The position numbers were made by a program, and so were the translations under genes. Below, piece by piece: positions 1 to 7,673 of a DNA stretch of 10,945 nt (its first letter is position 1; each line of letters begins with the position of its first letter). This DNA comes from Thiobacillus sp. GTDB taxonomy: Bacteria; Pseudomonadota; Gammaproteobacteria; Burkholderiales; Thiobacillaceae. The notes under the pieces are model-generated. The model ran no database searches. It saw only the letters and a list, made by a program, of their open reading frames with translations, and was not told the origin of the DNA. The DNA is taken from NCBI GenBank assembly GCA_020216925.1, contig JAIWOL010000135.1, positions 1 to 10,945 on the forward strand, written 5' to 3'.

Positions 1-1
1 C

Positions 2-310
2 GAATCCGACGGCGTGGTCGCCGGCTGCGCCGCGCTCTATCCGTTTCCGGAAGAACAGGCAGCCGAGCTCGCCTGCCTCGCCGTGTCGCAGGAATTCCGT
101 GGCCGCGGATTCGGCGACCTGCTGCTGGCCGCAGCGGAAAAAAATGGCAAAAAAACCGGGTTCAAGCGATTATTCGTGCTGACGACCCGCACCGAGCACT
201 GGTTCGAGGAGCGCGGTTTCGTTGACAGCAGCCCGGACCAGCTGCCGCAACGCAAACAAGCACTTTATAACTACAAGCGGAAATCCAAGGTTCTCGAAAA
301 ACGACTCTGA
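2..310 (+). CDS. argA: N-acetylglutamate synthase (ArgA), C-terminal part, 5' end outside window
   Basis: This is the C-terminal GNAT acetyltransferase domain of classical ArgA, which transfers acetyl from acetyl-CoA to glutamate in the first step of arginine synthesis in the cytoplasm. The frame is open from base 2 and stops with TGA at 308-310, leaving 102 residues. The acetyl-CoA-binding motif reads RGRGFG, followed by LFVLTTRTEHWFEERGF and the C-terminal LYNYKRKSKVL. These closely match E. coli ArgA as I remember it. The N-terminal amino-acid-kinase-like domain must lie upstream of the window. Two runs of seven A lie in the coding sequence at 138-144 and 149-155. The next gene starts 14 bases downstream on the same strand with no terminator between them, so co-transcription is plausible although the functions differ. 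Confidence 0.95.
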   Translation, partial: ESDGVVAGCAALYPFPEEQAAELACLAVSQEFRGRGFGDLLLAAAEKNGKKTGFKRLFVLTTRTEHWFEERGFVDSSPDQLPQRKQALYNYKRKSKVLEKRL

Positions 311-312
311 CG

Positions 313-320
313 AGGAAAGG
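313..320 (+). promoter_or_regulatory. Shine-Dalgarno site for the GTG start at 325
   Basis: AGGAAAGG lies 4 bases before the GTG at 325. It supports that codon as the start of the first binding-protein gene. The signal peptide begins at this codon. Confidence 0.7.
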
Positions 321-324
321 AACC

Positions 325-1146
325 GTGCATCCATCGTTGATCGCCTGTCTGGCCGCCTGCTGGCTAATGCTTGTCACGCCCGCCCGCGCTGATCCGGCGC
401 TTGTCGTGGGCGTGTTGCCGTATCAGGGTGCGCGCACCCTGATCGCAGCGCACCGCGACCTGGCAGACCACCTGCGCGGCGCCCTGAAACGCCCGGTCAA
501 AATTGTCACGGCGCGCAACGCCCGGGTGTTCGGACAGCGCCTGCTGGCGGGCGACTACGATCTCGCGCTCGCCCCCGCCCACCTCGCGCGCCTGGCGCAA
601 CGCGACGCGGGCTGGCATCTTCTGGCAATGCACCGCCCCGATACGCCGGTCTACCTCATGGCCGAAAGCGGAACACCCGGGGACCCGCAGCCCCGCGCCG
701 GCATCACCATCGCCACACCTGATCGCGCCATGCTGGTCACCCTGGCCGCGCAGCGCTGGCTCGACACCCGTTTTGCGCTGAATACCGGCGACTACACCCT
801 GATCGAAACGGGTTCCTACAGCGCCACCCTGCAAGCCGTGATAGACGGGCAGGCCGACTTCGCCGTGAGCGCGCTGGCCGCCATGGGGCAGGTTCGCCCT
901 GGCCACCTCGACCGGGTACGCATCGCGCACGAACTTGGCAGCGTGCCCCTGCTGGTCTACATTGCCCGGCCCGGATGGCCCGCCGCCGGCCGGAGCCGGC
1001 TCCAGGCAGCCCTGCTCAAGTTTCCTGTCTCTGCGCCGCTGCGTGTCGTGGCGGCCGGCAAAAACAGTCTCGACGCCATGGATGTATATCTCGCCGCCAC
1101 GCGGCAGCTGCTGACCGAAAACGAGGGCCTCGCCGATGCTCGATAG
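325..1146 (+). CDS. PhnD-like periplasmic substrate-binding protein, copy 1
   Basis: This is a 273-residue exported protein of the PhnD/phosphite-phosphonate type periplasmic binding family (type-2 binding-protein fold). Residues 1-22 form a signal peptide with probable cleavage at ARA|D. The mature protein opens with the family-typical VVGVLPYQGAR strand. Further on it has a VTARNARVFGQRLLAGDYDLALAP-type block (residues about 60-90), in which the family builds the ligand cleft. The serine/threonine-rich phosphonate-binding loop of true PhnD is not seen at the equivalent place, where the sequence reads ATPDRAM (D133). The ligand is therefore unknown and need not be a phosphonate. The start is GTG with a good ribosome site. 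The gene overlaps the next, a clear paralogue, by 11 bases. No permease or ATPase gene is nearby, which argues for sensing rather than uptake. Confidence 0.85.
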   Translation: MHPSLIACLAACWLMLVTPARADPALVVGVLPYQGARTLIAAHRDLADHLRGALKRPVKIVTARNARVFGQRLLAGDYDLALAPAHLARLAQRDAGWHLLAMHRPDTPVYLMAESGTPGDPQPRAGITIATPDRAMLVTLAAQRWLDTRFALNTGDYTLIETGSYSATLQAVIDGQADFAVSALAAMGQVRPGHLDRVRIAHELGSVPLLVYIARPGWPAAGRSRLQAALLKFPVSAPLRVVAAGKNSLDAMDVYLAATRQLLTENEGLADAR

Positions 1147-1978
1147 ACTGACCCGCACCCTGCTGTTGGCCTGCCTGCTGCTTTGCCCGCCGTTTGCGCG
1201 CGCCGACCTGCCGCCGTTGTCCTTTGGCGTGTTTCCCAATCTCTCGGCGCGTCAGGTGGTTGAAATTTATCAGCCTCTCGCAAAAACGCTGGAAAAACAC
1301 CTGGGCCGTGAAATCGTGGTTTACAGCGCGCGCGATTTCCGCACCTTTGCCCAGCGCACCGCCAAAGGCGAATACGACATCCTGCTGACGGCCCCGCATC
1401 TTGCCTGGCTCGCCCGCCAGGACGCCGGCTACCGACCTCTGCTCAAGTACGCCACGCCTACCCACGGTCTCCTGGTGGTGCGCAAGGATTCCGATCTCCA
1501 TGAGCCGCAGGCCCTGCGCGGCAAAACCCTGGCGCGGGCGGATGCCCTGGCGGTCACCGTGCTGGCCGTACAGGCCGAACTGGCCGCGCACGGCCTGCGG
1601 GCCGGGGTCGACTACCATCTGCGCGACGCCGGCACCCACAACAACGCCGTGATGCAGGTCATCAACAACAAGGCGGAAGCCGCAGCGCTGGGCCTGCACC
1701 CCTACCGGCTGCTGGCCCCCGATCTGCGCGCGCAACTGCGCGTCCTGATCGAAACTCCCCACGTATCGAGCCTGATGGTGCTGACGCATCCCCGCCTGCG
1801 CGACAGCGAAGCGCAAGCCCTCCACAAGGCCCTGCTCGCGTTTGCCGCATCTCCCGAAGGTCAGACCTTCATGGCGCGCGGGGCCTACGGCGGGTTCGCT
1901 GCGGTCGATGGTCAGGAACTGCGCGCCTTCCGGCCCTATGCGCTGGAAGTGCAGAAGTTGTTGCAGGAGGCGCCTTGA
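1136..1978 (+). CDS. PhnD-like periplasmic substrate-binding protein, copy 2
   Basis: This is a 280-residue exported binding protein, paralogous to the preceding gene product. Residues 1-23 are a signal peptide with probable cleavage at ARA|D. Mature sequence blocks align directly with copy 1: GVFPNLSAR against GVLPYQGAR, and TAPHLAWLARQDAGY against APAHLARLAQRDAGW. The cleft-loop position reads ARADALAV (D136), again without a phosphonate-type STSG loop. The ATG at 1136 lies inside the end of copy 1. The stop TGA at 1976-1978 overlaps the TTG start of the GGDEF-EAL gene. This tight packing suggests translational coupling of both binding proteins to the membrane cyclic-di-GMP enzyme. A periplasmic protein that binds a ligand and then contacts the sensor domain of that enzyme is my inference. 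AioX, a PhnD-family protein working with the sensor kinase AioS, is a known precedent. Confidence 0.86.
   Translation: MLDRLTRTLLLACLLLCPPFARADLPPLSFGVFPNLSARQVVEIYQPLAKTLEKHLGREIVVYSARDFRTFAQRTAKGEYDILLTAPHLAWLARQDAGYRPLLKYATPTHGLLVVRKDSDLHEPQALRGKTLARADALAVTVLAVQAELAAHGLRAGVDYHLRDAGTHNNAVMQVINNKAEAAALGLHPYRLLAPDLRAQLRVLIETPHVSSLMVLTHPRLRDSEAQALHKALLAFAASPEGQTFMARGAYGGFAAVDGQELRAFRPYALEVQKLLQEAP
1965..1970 (+). promoter_or_regulatory. Shine-Dalgarno site deciding the TTG start at 1975
   Basis: A perfect AGGAGG lies 4 bases before TTG 1975, inside the end of the upstream gene. The next in-frame ATG is within the first membrane helix, so the TTG is the likely start. Confidence 0.75.
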
Positions 1979-4767
1979 AAGACTGGTGGGCTGCGCTTTC
2001 GCTGCGCTACAAGCTGACCCTTGCCGCGCTCGCGGTCGAAGCGGTGATGTTCGCGTTCCTGATCTGGAACGGCATGCGCGTGGGCCACGATGCCCTCCAG
2101 CAGCAGGCCGAACAGCGCCTGAAGGAAATCGCCGGCACCCTCGCCGTGGCCTTGCAGGCCCCCCTGTCGCAACAGGACGACGCCAGCGTGCGCGATATCG
2201 TCGAAACCCTGCGCAAGGACCGCAGTCTGGAATTCATCGAGATCCGGGACAGCGCAGACCGCGTGCTGCACCAGTCGGGCACGGCCGGCGACAGTACGGG
2301 TTTTGGCATCGTGCAGCCGGTGGAGCTGGCTGGCGAGCGTTACGGCAGCGTGAGCCTCGTGCTTTCGCGCACCTTCATTGCCGAGGCAAGCCGCAAATAT
2401 GTGCGCGACAGCCTGGTCATCGCCCTCGTTGCGCTCTTGCTCACCGGTGTATTGCTGGCTGTCTCGGCGGCGGGTCTGGTGCGCCGCTTCGAAGCGCTCA
2501 CCCGCGCCAGCAAGCGCATGGCGCAGGGCGATCTCGACGTGGCGATCGACCCCGCCGGCGAGGATGAAATCGGCCAGCTTATCGGCACTTTCAACCGCAT
2601 GGCCGAATCGGTGCGATTCAATGTCCAGCGCGCGCGGGAGAACGAAGCGCGCTTCCACGCCATTGCCGACTACACCCACGATATTGAATTCTGGCTGTCC
2701 CCCGAAGGCAAGCTGCTGTGGGTCAACCCCTCGGTCGAGCGCATGCTGGGACACAGCGTCGGCACCTGCATGGGCAAGATGAACTTTCCCATCGACGTGA
2801 TTCATCCCGAAGACCGCGCCGCCGCCGAGTTCCAGTTGCGCCAGGCGCTGCGCGGCACGTCGGGCGAAGGCTATACCCTGCGCCTGGTGCGCAGCGACGG
2901 CTCGCATTTCTGGGGCTCGGTGAACTGGCAGCCGATCCACGACTACAACGGCATCTACCAGGGCATCCGCGCCAGCATCTTCAGCATCGATGACCTCAAG
3001 GCCACCGAAGCCAACCTGCGCGAAACCCTGTCCGAACTGCGCGCGGCAGAAACCCTGCAACGCAAGTATCTCGACGAAACCGAACAGGAGCGCGCGCGCC
3101 TCGTCTCGCTGCTGTCGGCGATGAATCTCGGCATCCTGTTCGTCGGCACCGACAGCCGCGTGATCTACTACAACCCCGCCTTCATCCGCATGTGGATGAT
3201 CGACGAGCACGCCCCGCTCATCGGCCTGCGCGTGCACGACGTGCTGGCGAAATCCGCCTCCACGCTGGCGCGGCCCGACCATTTCTCGCGCCATCTGCTG
3301 TCGGTGCTGGAAACGCGCGAGGTGTCGGACAGCTTCGAAATCCAGATGACCGACGGCCGCGTCATCACCGAACTCGATTACCCCGTGCGCGACGGCGAAG
3401 GCCGCTTCATCGGCCACCTGTGGATCTACGAAGACGTGACGCGCGAGCGCCAGACCGCCGAACAGCTCGTGTACCTGGCCGAACGCGATGCGCTCACCGG
3501 GCTCTACAACCGCCACCGTTTCCAGCAGGAACTCGCGCGCACCATGCTCGAATCCGATCGCCACCAGATGCGCTCGGCGGTGATGTTCTTCGACCTCGAT
3601 GAATTCAAGACCATCAATGACACCTACGGCCACCGTGCCGGCGACGCCCTGCTGATTCGCGTCGCCGGCGAGATCGGCGCGCTGGTGCGGCGCAACGAGG
3701 TGCTGGCGCGCCTGGGCGGTGACGAATTCGCCATTCTCCTGCCCAACGTGCAGGACAACGAAGCCGAAGCCCTGGCCGAGCGCGTGGTGCGCGCCATCGC
3801 CCAGATTCCCTTCCGTTTCGAAGGCCAGAACCTGCGGCTCACCACCAGCCTCGGCATTGCCTACTATCCCACCCATGCGGCCGACGCCGACGACCTGGTC
3901 GCGCGGGCCGACATCGCCATGTACCAGGCCAAAAGCGCCGGCAAGAACACCTGGCGCGTCTACCGTGCCGATATCGACGCCGACAGCGAGATGCGCGCCC
4001 GCTTGTCCTGGGGCGAACGCATCAGCAACGCCATCGACAAGAACCTGTTCCAGCTGCATTTCCAGGGGGTATACCAGGCCAGCGACAGGACGCTTTCGCA
4101 CCTGGAAGCGCTCATCCGCATGATCGACGAACGCGATCCGGGCCAGCTCATCATGCCGGGGCATTTCATTCCCCTGGCGGAAAAGAGCGGCCGCATCCTC
4201 GACATCGATCGCTGGGTAATCCGCGAGGTCGTGCGCCGGCTCGCCGGCGACGCCGCCATGCCGGCCATCGCCATCAACATCTCCGGGCGCTCGCTGTCCG
4301 AACCCGACCTGCCGCAGTTCATTGGCGACGTACTGCGCGCCGCCCACGTCGATCCGCGCCGCCTCATCGTCGAAATCACCGAAACCGCGGCCGTCTCCGA
4401 CCTGCACGACGCCCAGCGCATGATCGAAGCGCTGCACCAGTTGGGTTGCGGCGTCTATCTCGATGATTTCGGCGTGGGCTTTGCTTCGTTTGCCTACCTC
4501 AAGCATCTCAACGTCGACACCATCAAGATCGACGGCATCTTCATCCGCGACCTGCCGAACGACCCCGACAATCAGGTCTTCGTGCAGGCCATGGTCAGCG
4601 TCGCGCTGGGCCTGGGCAAATCCGTGCTCGCCGAGTACGTTGAAGACGGCAAGACGCTGGCGCTCTTGCGCACCTACGGCGTCGACCTCGTGCAGGGCTA
4701 TTTCCTCGACCGTCCCATCGCCGACCACCCCGCCCTCGCTTCGTCCGCCATGCCTGCCGGGCGCTGA
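1975..4767 (+). CDS. Membrane sensor GGDEF-EAL protein (diguanylate cyclase/phosphodiesterase) with HAMP and two PAS domains
   Basis: This 930-residue inner-membrane protein is predicted to make and degrade cyclic-di-GMP. TM1 is at about residues 13-33, a periplasmic sensor domain at about 35-145, TM2 at about 147-169 and a HAMP at about 168-221. PAS1 follows at about 223-340, a coiled-coil-like linker at 341-375 and PAS2 at about 376-490. The GGDEF domain (about 500-660) has FFDLDEFK (D540) and an intact GGDEF at 581-585. The inhibitory site is RRNE (572-575) instead of RxxD. The EAL domain (about 675-925) keeps E711 (EAL), N768, E800 (EITE), D830/D831 (DDFG), K851, E887 and Q907, so both activities look possible. 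Translation starts at TTG, overlapping the binding-protein stop by 4 bases. The periplasmic domain is probably where the binding proteins act (inference). Which activity dominates cannot be read from sequence. Confidence 0.95.
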   Translation: MKDWWAALSLRYKLTLAALAVEAVMFAFLIWNGMRVGHDALQQQAEQRLKEIAGTLAVALQAPLSQQDDASVRDIVETLRKDRSLEFIEIRDSADRVLHQSGTAGDSTGFGIVQPVELAGERYGSVSLVLSRTFIAEASRKYVRDSLVIALVALLLTGVLLAVSAAGLVRRFEALTRASKRMAQGDLDVAIDPAGEDEIGQLIGTFNRMAESVRFNVQRARENEARFHAIADYTHDIEFWLSPEGKLLWVNPSVERMLGHSVGTCMGKMNFPIDVIHPEDRAAAEFQLRQALRGTSGEGYTLRLVRSDGSHFWGSVNWQPIHDYNGIYQGIRASIFSIDDLKATEANLRETLSELRAAETLQRKYLDETEQERARLVSLLSAMNLGILFVGTDSRVIYYNPAFIRMWMIDEHAPLIGLRVHDVLAKSASTLARPDHFSRHLLSVLETREVSDSFEIQMTDGRVITELDYPVRDGEGRFIGHLWIYEDVTRERQTAEQLVYLAERDALTGLYNRHRFQQELARTMLESDRHQMRSAVMFFDLDEFKTINDTYGHRAGDALLIRVAGEIGALVRRNEVLARLGGDEFAILLPNVQDNEAEALAERVVRAIAQIPFRFEGQNLRLTTSLGIAYYPTHAADADDLVARADIAMYQAKSAGKNTWRVYRADIDADSEMRARLSWGERISNAIDKNLFQLHFQGVYQASDRTLSHLEALIRMIDERDPGQLIMPGHFIPLAEKSGRILDIDRWVIREVVRRLAGDAAMPAIAINISGRSLSEPDLPQFIGDVLRAAHVDPRRLIVEITETAAVSDLHDAQRMIEALHQLGCGVYLDDFGVGFASFAYLKHLNVDTIKIDGIFIRDLPNDPDNQVFVQAMVSVALGLGKSVLAEYVEDGKTLALLRTYGVDLVQGYFLDRPIADHPALASSAMPAGR

Positions 4768-4771
4768 CCCG

Positions 4772-4793
4772 CCGTCCGGGAGACGCCGGACGG
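4772..4793 (+). terminator. GC-rich hairpin after the GGDEF-EAL gene, possible terminator
   Basis: A perfect 8-bp stem, CCGTCCGG (4772-4779) with CCGGACGG (4786-4793), encloses a 6-base loop and starts 4 bases after the stop codon. No T-run follows on the plus strand, so it may stop transcription weakly or stabilise the mRNA end rather than being a full intrinsic terminator. Confidence 0.5.
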
Positions 4794-4795
4794 AA

Positions 4796-4804
4796 TGCTA
4801 AAAT
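4796..4804 (+). promoter_or_regulatory. Extended -10 promoter for ybiT
   Basis: TGCTAAAAT matches an extended -10 element (TGnTAAAAT). A start near 4811 would leave a leader of about 27 bases before the GTG at 4838. No good -35 box is seen 17 bases upstream, and the arm of the hairpin occupies that place. A ribosome site CAGGA lies at 4826-4830. Confidence 0.5.
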
Positions 4805-4837
4805 GCGCGGCTTTTCCCGGCTTTTCAGGATTCCGCC

Positions 4838-6430
4838 GTGCTCACCGCTTCTTCCATCACCCTGCAATTCTCGACCAAGCCGCTGTTCGAGAACGTCAAC
4901 GTCAAGTTCGGCGACGGCAACCGCTACGGCCTCATCGGCGCCAACGGCTGCGGCAAATCCACCTTCATGAAAATTCTCGCCGGCGAGCTGGAGCCGACCG
5001 CTGGCAGCGTCTCGCTCGACCCCGGCGAGCGCATGGCCTGGCTGCGGCAGGATCAGTTCGGCTACGAGAACCAGCGCGTGCTCGACGTGGTGCTGCAAGG
5101 CCACGCCGAGATGTGGCGCGTGATGCAGGACAAGGACGCCATCTACATGAACCCGGAGGCGAGCGAGGAAGATTACCTGCACGCCGCCGAACTCGAAGCG
5201 AAATTCGGCGAGATGGGCGGCTACGACGCGGAGGCGCGCGCCGGGCAGCTGCTGCTGGGCGTGGGCATACCCACCGCGCAGCACAACGGCCTGATGAGCG
5301 AAATCGCACCCGGCTTCAAGCTGCGCGTCCTGCTGGCGCAGGCGCTGTTCTCCAGCCCGGACATCCTGCTGCTGGATGAGCCGACCAACAACCTCGACAT
5401 CCACACCATCCGCTGGCTGGAAGAAGTGCTGAACGAGAGCAATGCCACCATCATCGTCATCTCGCACGACCGGCATTTCCTGAACCAGGTCTGCACCCAC
5501 ATGGCCGACCTGGACTACGGCACGATCAAGGTGTGGCCGGGCAACTACGACGACTACATGCTCGCGTCCAGCGAGGCGAAAGCACGACAGGCGGCGGCGA
5601 ACGCGCGCGCCAAGGAAAAGGTCGCCGAACTACAGGAATTCGTGCGCCGCTTCTCGGCCAACAAATCCAAGGCGCGGCAGGCCACCAGCCGCATGAAGAT
5701 GATCGACAAGATCAAGATCGACGACTTCAAGCCCAGTTCGCGGCAAAACCCCTACATCCGCTTCGAGCAGGAAAAACCGCTGCACCGGCGCGCACTCGAA
5801 GTCGAGAATCTTGCCTTCGGCTACGATGGCGGCACGCTGTTCAAGGACGTCAACCTCTCCCTGGAAGCGGGCGAGAAACTCGCTGTGATCGGCGGCAACG
5901 GCGTCGGCAAATCCACGCTGATGAAGCTGCTGATGGGCGAACTCAAGCCGCAGTCCGGCGAGGTGCGCTGGAGCGAGAACGCCAACATCGGCTATTTTTC
6001 GCAGGATCACGTCGCCGACTTCGACATGGATTTGAACCTCACCGACTGGATGCACCAGTGGACGCAACCTGGCGACGACGAGCAAGTGCTGCGAGGCATC
6101 CTCGGGCGCCTGCTGTTCTCCGGTGACGACGTGAAGAAATCGGTGCGCGTCCTGTCTGGCGGCGAAAAGGGGCGCATGCTCTACGGCAAGCTCATGCTCG
6201 GCCGCCACAACGTGCTGGTGATGGACGAACCGACCAACCACATGGACATGGAGTCGATCGAATCACTCAACCTTGCGCTCGAACTCTTCAAGGGCACGCT
6301 GATCTTCGTTTCGCACGACCGCGCGTTCGTGTCGTCATTGGCCACGCGCATCCTCGAAATCAAGCCGGAGGGCGTTGAGTACTACATGGGCACCTACGAC
6401 GAATATCTGCATTCCAGGGGGATCGAATGA
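4838..6430 (+). CDS. ybiT: ABC-F family ATPase YbiT
   Basis: This is a 530-residue soluble ABC-F protein with two nucleotide-binding domains and no membrane segment, the same length as E. coli YbiT and alike throughout. Walker A motifs are GANGCGKST (34-42) and GGNGVGKST (352-360). Walker B regions are LLLDEPTNN (D180, E181) and VMDEPTNHM (D463, E464). The second signature is LSGGE (439-443), while the first is degenerate (SEIAPGFKL), as is usual for YbiT. The charged linker between the domains contains [19 protein letters not shown] proteins bind the ribosomal E site and modulate translation. The exact YbiT role is less settled, so no antibiotic-resistance function should be assumed. The start is GTG with CAGGA 7 bases upstream. 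The gene ends in an ATGA overlap with the next gene. Confidence 0.95.
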   Translation: MLTASSITLQFSTKPLFENVNVKFGDGNRYGLIGANGCGKSTFMKILAGELEPTAGSVSLDPGERMAWLRQDQFGYENQRVLDVVLQGHAEMWRVMQDKDAIYMNPEASEEDYLHAAELEAKFGEMGGYDAEARAGQLLLGVGIPTAQHNGLMSEIAPGFKLRVLLAQALFSSPDILLLDEPTNNLDIHTIRWLEEVLNESNATIIVISHDRHFLNQVCTHMADLDYGTIKVWPGNYDDYMLASSEAKARQAAANARAKEKVAELQEFVRRFSANKSKARQATSRMKMIDKIKIDDFKPSSRQNPYIRFEQEKPLHRRALEVENLAFGYDGGTLFKDVNLSLEAGEKLAVIGGNGVGKSTLMKLLMGELKPQSGEVRWSENANIGYFSQDHVADFDMDLNLTDWMHQWTQPGDDEQVLRGILGRLLFSGDDVKKSVRVLSGGEKGRMLYGKLMLGRHNVLVMDEPTNHMDMESIESLNLALELFKGTLIFVSHDRAFVSSLATRILEIKPEGVEYYMGTYDEYLHSRGIE

Positions 6431-7182
6431 ACGAAGTCGTCGTCATCGGCCTGGGGCAATTGGGCCGGGTGTTCGCCGGCGGTTTTCTGCGCTGCGGGCG
6501 CAGCGTGATCCCCGTCAATCGCGGCGACCATCCGGGTGTGATCGCCGATGCCCACCCCTATCCCGAACAGGTGCTGGTTGCGGTGGGCGAAACCGAACTG
6601 GCCGGAGTGCTGGACGCCATGCCCATGCTCTGGCGCGACCGCGTGGCGCTGATCCAGAACGAACTTCTGCCCGCCGACTGGGAACGCCACGGGTATGCAA
6701 ACCCGACCGTGATCTCCGTGTGGTTCGAAAAAAAACCCGGCCGCGACCCCAAGCCCCTCATCGCCTCGCCGGTTGCCGGACCCGGCGCGGGACTGCTGAT
6801 CGACGCGCTGGCCTCGATCGACCTGCCGGCGCGTGAAGTCCAGACGGGCGACGCCTTGCTGTTCGAACTGGTGGTCAAAAACGTCTACATCCTCACCACC
6901 AATCTCGCGGGCCTCAAGACCGGCGGCACGGTGGGCGCGCTGTGGGCGAATCGTCGGCCGTTTGCCCGCGCAGTGGCCGCCGACGTCATCGCGCTGCAAG
7001 AAGCGCTCACCGGCAGGCAATACGATCACCACGCGCTGATCGCCGGCATGCTCCAAGCCTTCGACGGCGACCCCGAGCACCAATGCATGGGGCGATCCGC
7101 CCCGGCGCGACTGCAACGCGCGCTGGCCCACGCCAACCGCCTGGGGCTGGCCGTGCCCACCCTGCGCGCCCTGGCAAACTGA
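6427..7182 (+). CDS. NAD(P)-binding Rossmann protein, ketopantoate-reductase-like
   Basis: This is a 251-residue cytoplasmic protein. The N-terminus [10 protein letters not shown] carries the dinucleotide-binding GxGxxG motif at residues 8-13, followed by a hydrophobic helix and a strand ending in VNR. The C-terminal half is mostly helical. It has a KN pair (K151-N152) at the domain junction and a tail, [12 protein letters not shown], that resembles the end of PanE/ApbA-type ketopantoate reductases. At 251 residues it is shorter than typical PanE (about 300), and the catalytic spacing does not match exactly. I therefore assign only the superfamily and leave the substrate open. It starts at ATG 6427, within the stop of ybiT (ATGA). 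The next gene begins 2 bases after its stop, so all three are likely co-transcribed. Confidence 0.7.
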   Translation: MNEVVVIGLGQLGRVFAGGFLRCGRSVIPVNRGDHPGVIADAHPYPEQVLVAVGETELAGVLDAMPMLWRDRVALIQNELLPADWERHGYANPTVISVWFEKKPGRDPKPLIASPVAGPGAGLLIDALASIDLPAREVQTGDALLFELVVKNVYILTTNLAGLKTGGTVGALWANRRPFARAVAADVIALQEALTGRQYDHHALIAGMLQAFDGDPEHQCMGRSAPARLQRALAHANRLGLAVPTLRALAN

Positions 7183-7184
7183 CC

Positions 7185-7670
7185 GTGCGCAGGCTGGCTG
7201 CATGCGTGCTCGTCCTGGCCTCGTTGCCCGCAACGGCCGACAAACCCGCGGTATTCGCCGACCGCCTGCACGCCAAATTCCATCATGCGCGCTGTCTGCA
7301 ATGCCATCAGTTCAACACGCGCGAGCGCGACGGCCGCGCATTCGCTTCGCACCGCAGCCGCTATCTGTGCGTCGAATGCCACCGCCCCGACGTCATCGGC
7401 CTGCCGCCCAACACCGACTGGATGGCGCCGCTGAACATGGACTACACCGGTTTTTCCCCCGCCGCCACCTGCCGGCTGGTCAAGACACGCATGGGCATGG
7501 ACCCCACCGGCAAGAAACTCGCCCACCACCTGCTGCACGACGGCCGCATCCGCTGGGCGCTGGATTCGGGCATGACACCCGGCGGCCCCAAGCCCGCCGT
7601 GCCCGGCGGCTACGCCGAGTGGAAACGCGACGTCGAAGCGTGGATCGCCGACGGCATGCGCTGCGAATAA
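7185..7670 (+). CDS. Small exported protein with two CXXCH heme-binding motifs (putative diheme cytochrome c)
   Basis: This is a 161-residue periplasmic protein. A signal peptide spans residues 1-18 with probable cleavage ATA|D. Heme motifs are CLQCH (37-41) and CVECH (62-66), only 20 residues apart. Extra histidines at 29, 33, 34 and 56 could supply the distal heme ligands. The second half has no further CXXCH. It contains C96, a KKLAHHLLHDGRIRW stretch with three histidines, and a C-terminal cysteine at 160. I do not recognise the family. Electron transfer is inferred from the motifs and export. The start is taken as GTG 7185, 2 bases after the upstream stop, because it yields a clean signal peptide. 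The open frame continues further upstream but there only shadows the Rossmann gene. It converges with the lipoprotein gene, with 3 bases between the stops. Confidence 0.75.
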   Translation: MRRLAACVLVLASLPATADKPAVFADRLHAKFHHARCLQCHQFNTRERDGRAFASHRSRYLCVECHRPDVIGLPPNTDWMAPLNMDYTGFSPAATCRLVKTRMGMDPTGKKLAHHLLHDGRIRWALDSGMTPGGPKPAVPGGYAEWKRDVEAWIADGMRCE

Positions 7671-7673
7671 AGC

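Noticed and set aside
364..1825. Long minus-strand open frames across the two binding-protein genes
   Set aside because: They are shadows of the two clearly exported plus-strand proteins, with no motif, signal peptide or ribosome site.
1936..4728. A 930-codon open frame antisense to the GGDEF-EAL gene, of the same length
   Set aside because: The sense frame carries unmistakable domains. The antisense product is His/Ala/Val-rich without any recognisable motif, and high third-position GC readily leaves antisense frames open. The equal length is a coincidence.
4838..6430. Antibiotic-resistance ABC-F (ribosomal protection) assignment
   Set aside because: Sequence, length and degenerate first signature match the housekeeping YbiT group rather than known resistance ABC-F proteins.
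6942..7184. Upstream extension of the small heme protein frame to 6942
   Set aside because: The extra 81 residues are Arg/Pro-rich and out of frame inside the Rossmann gene. The signal peptide begins at GTG 7185.
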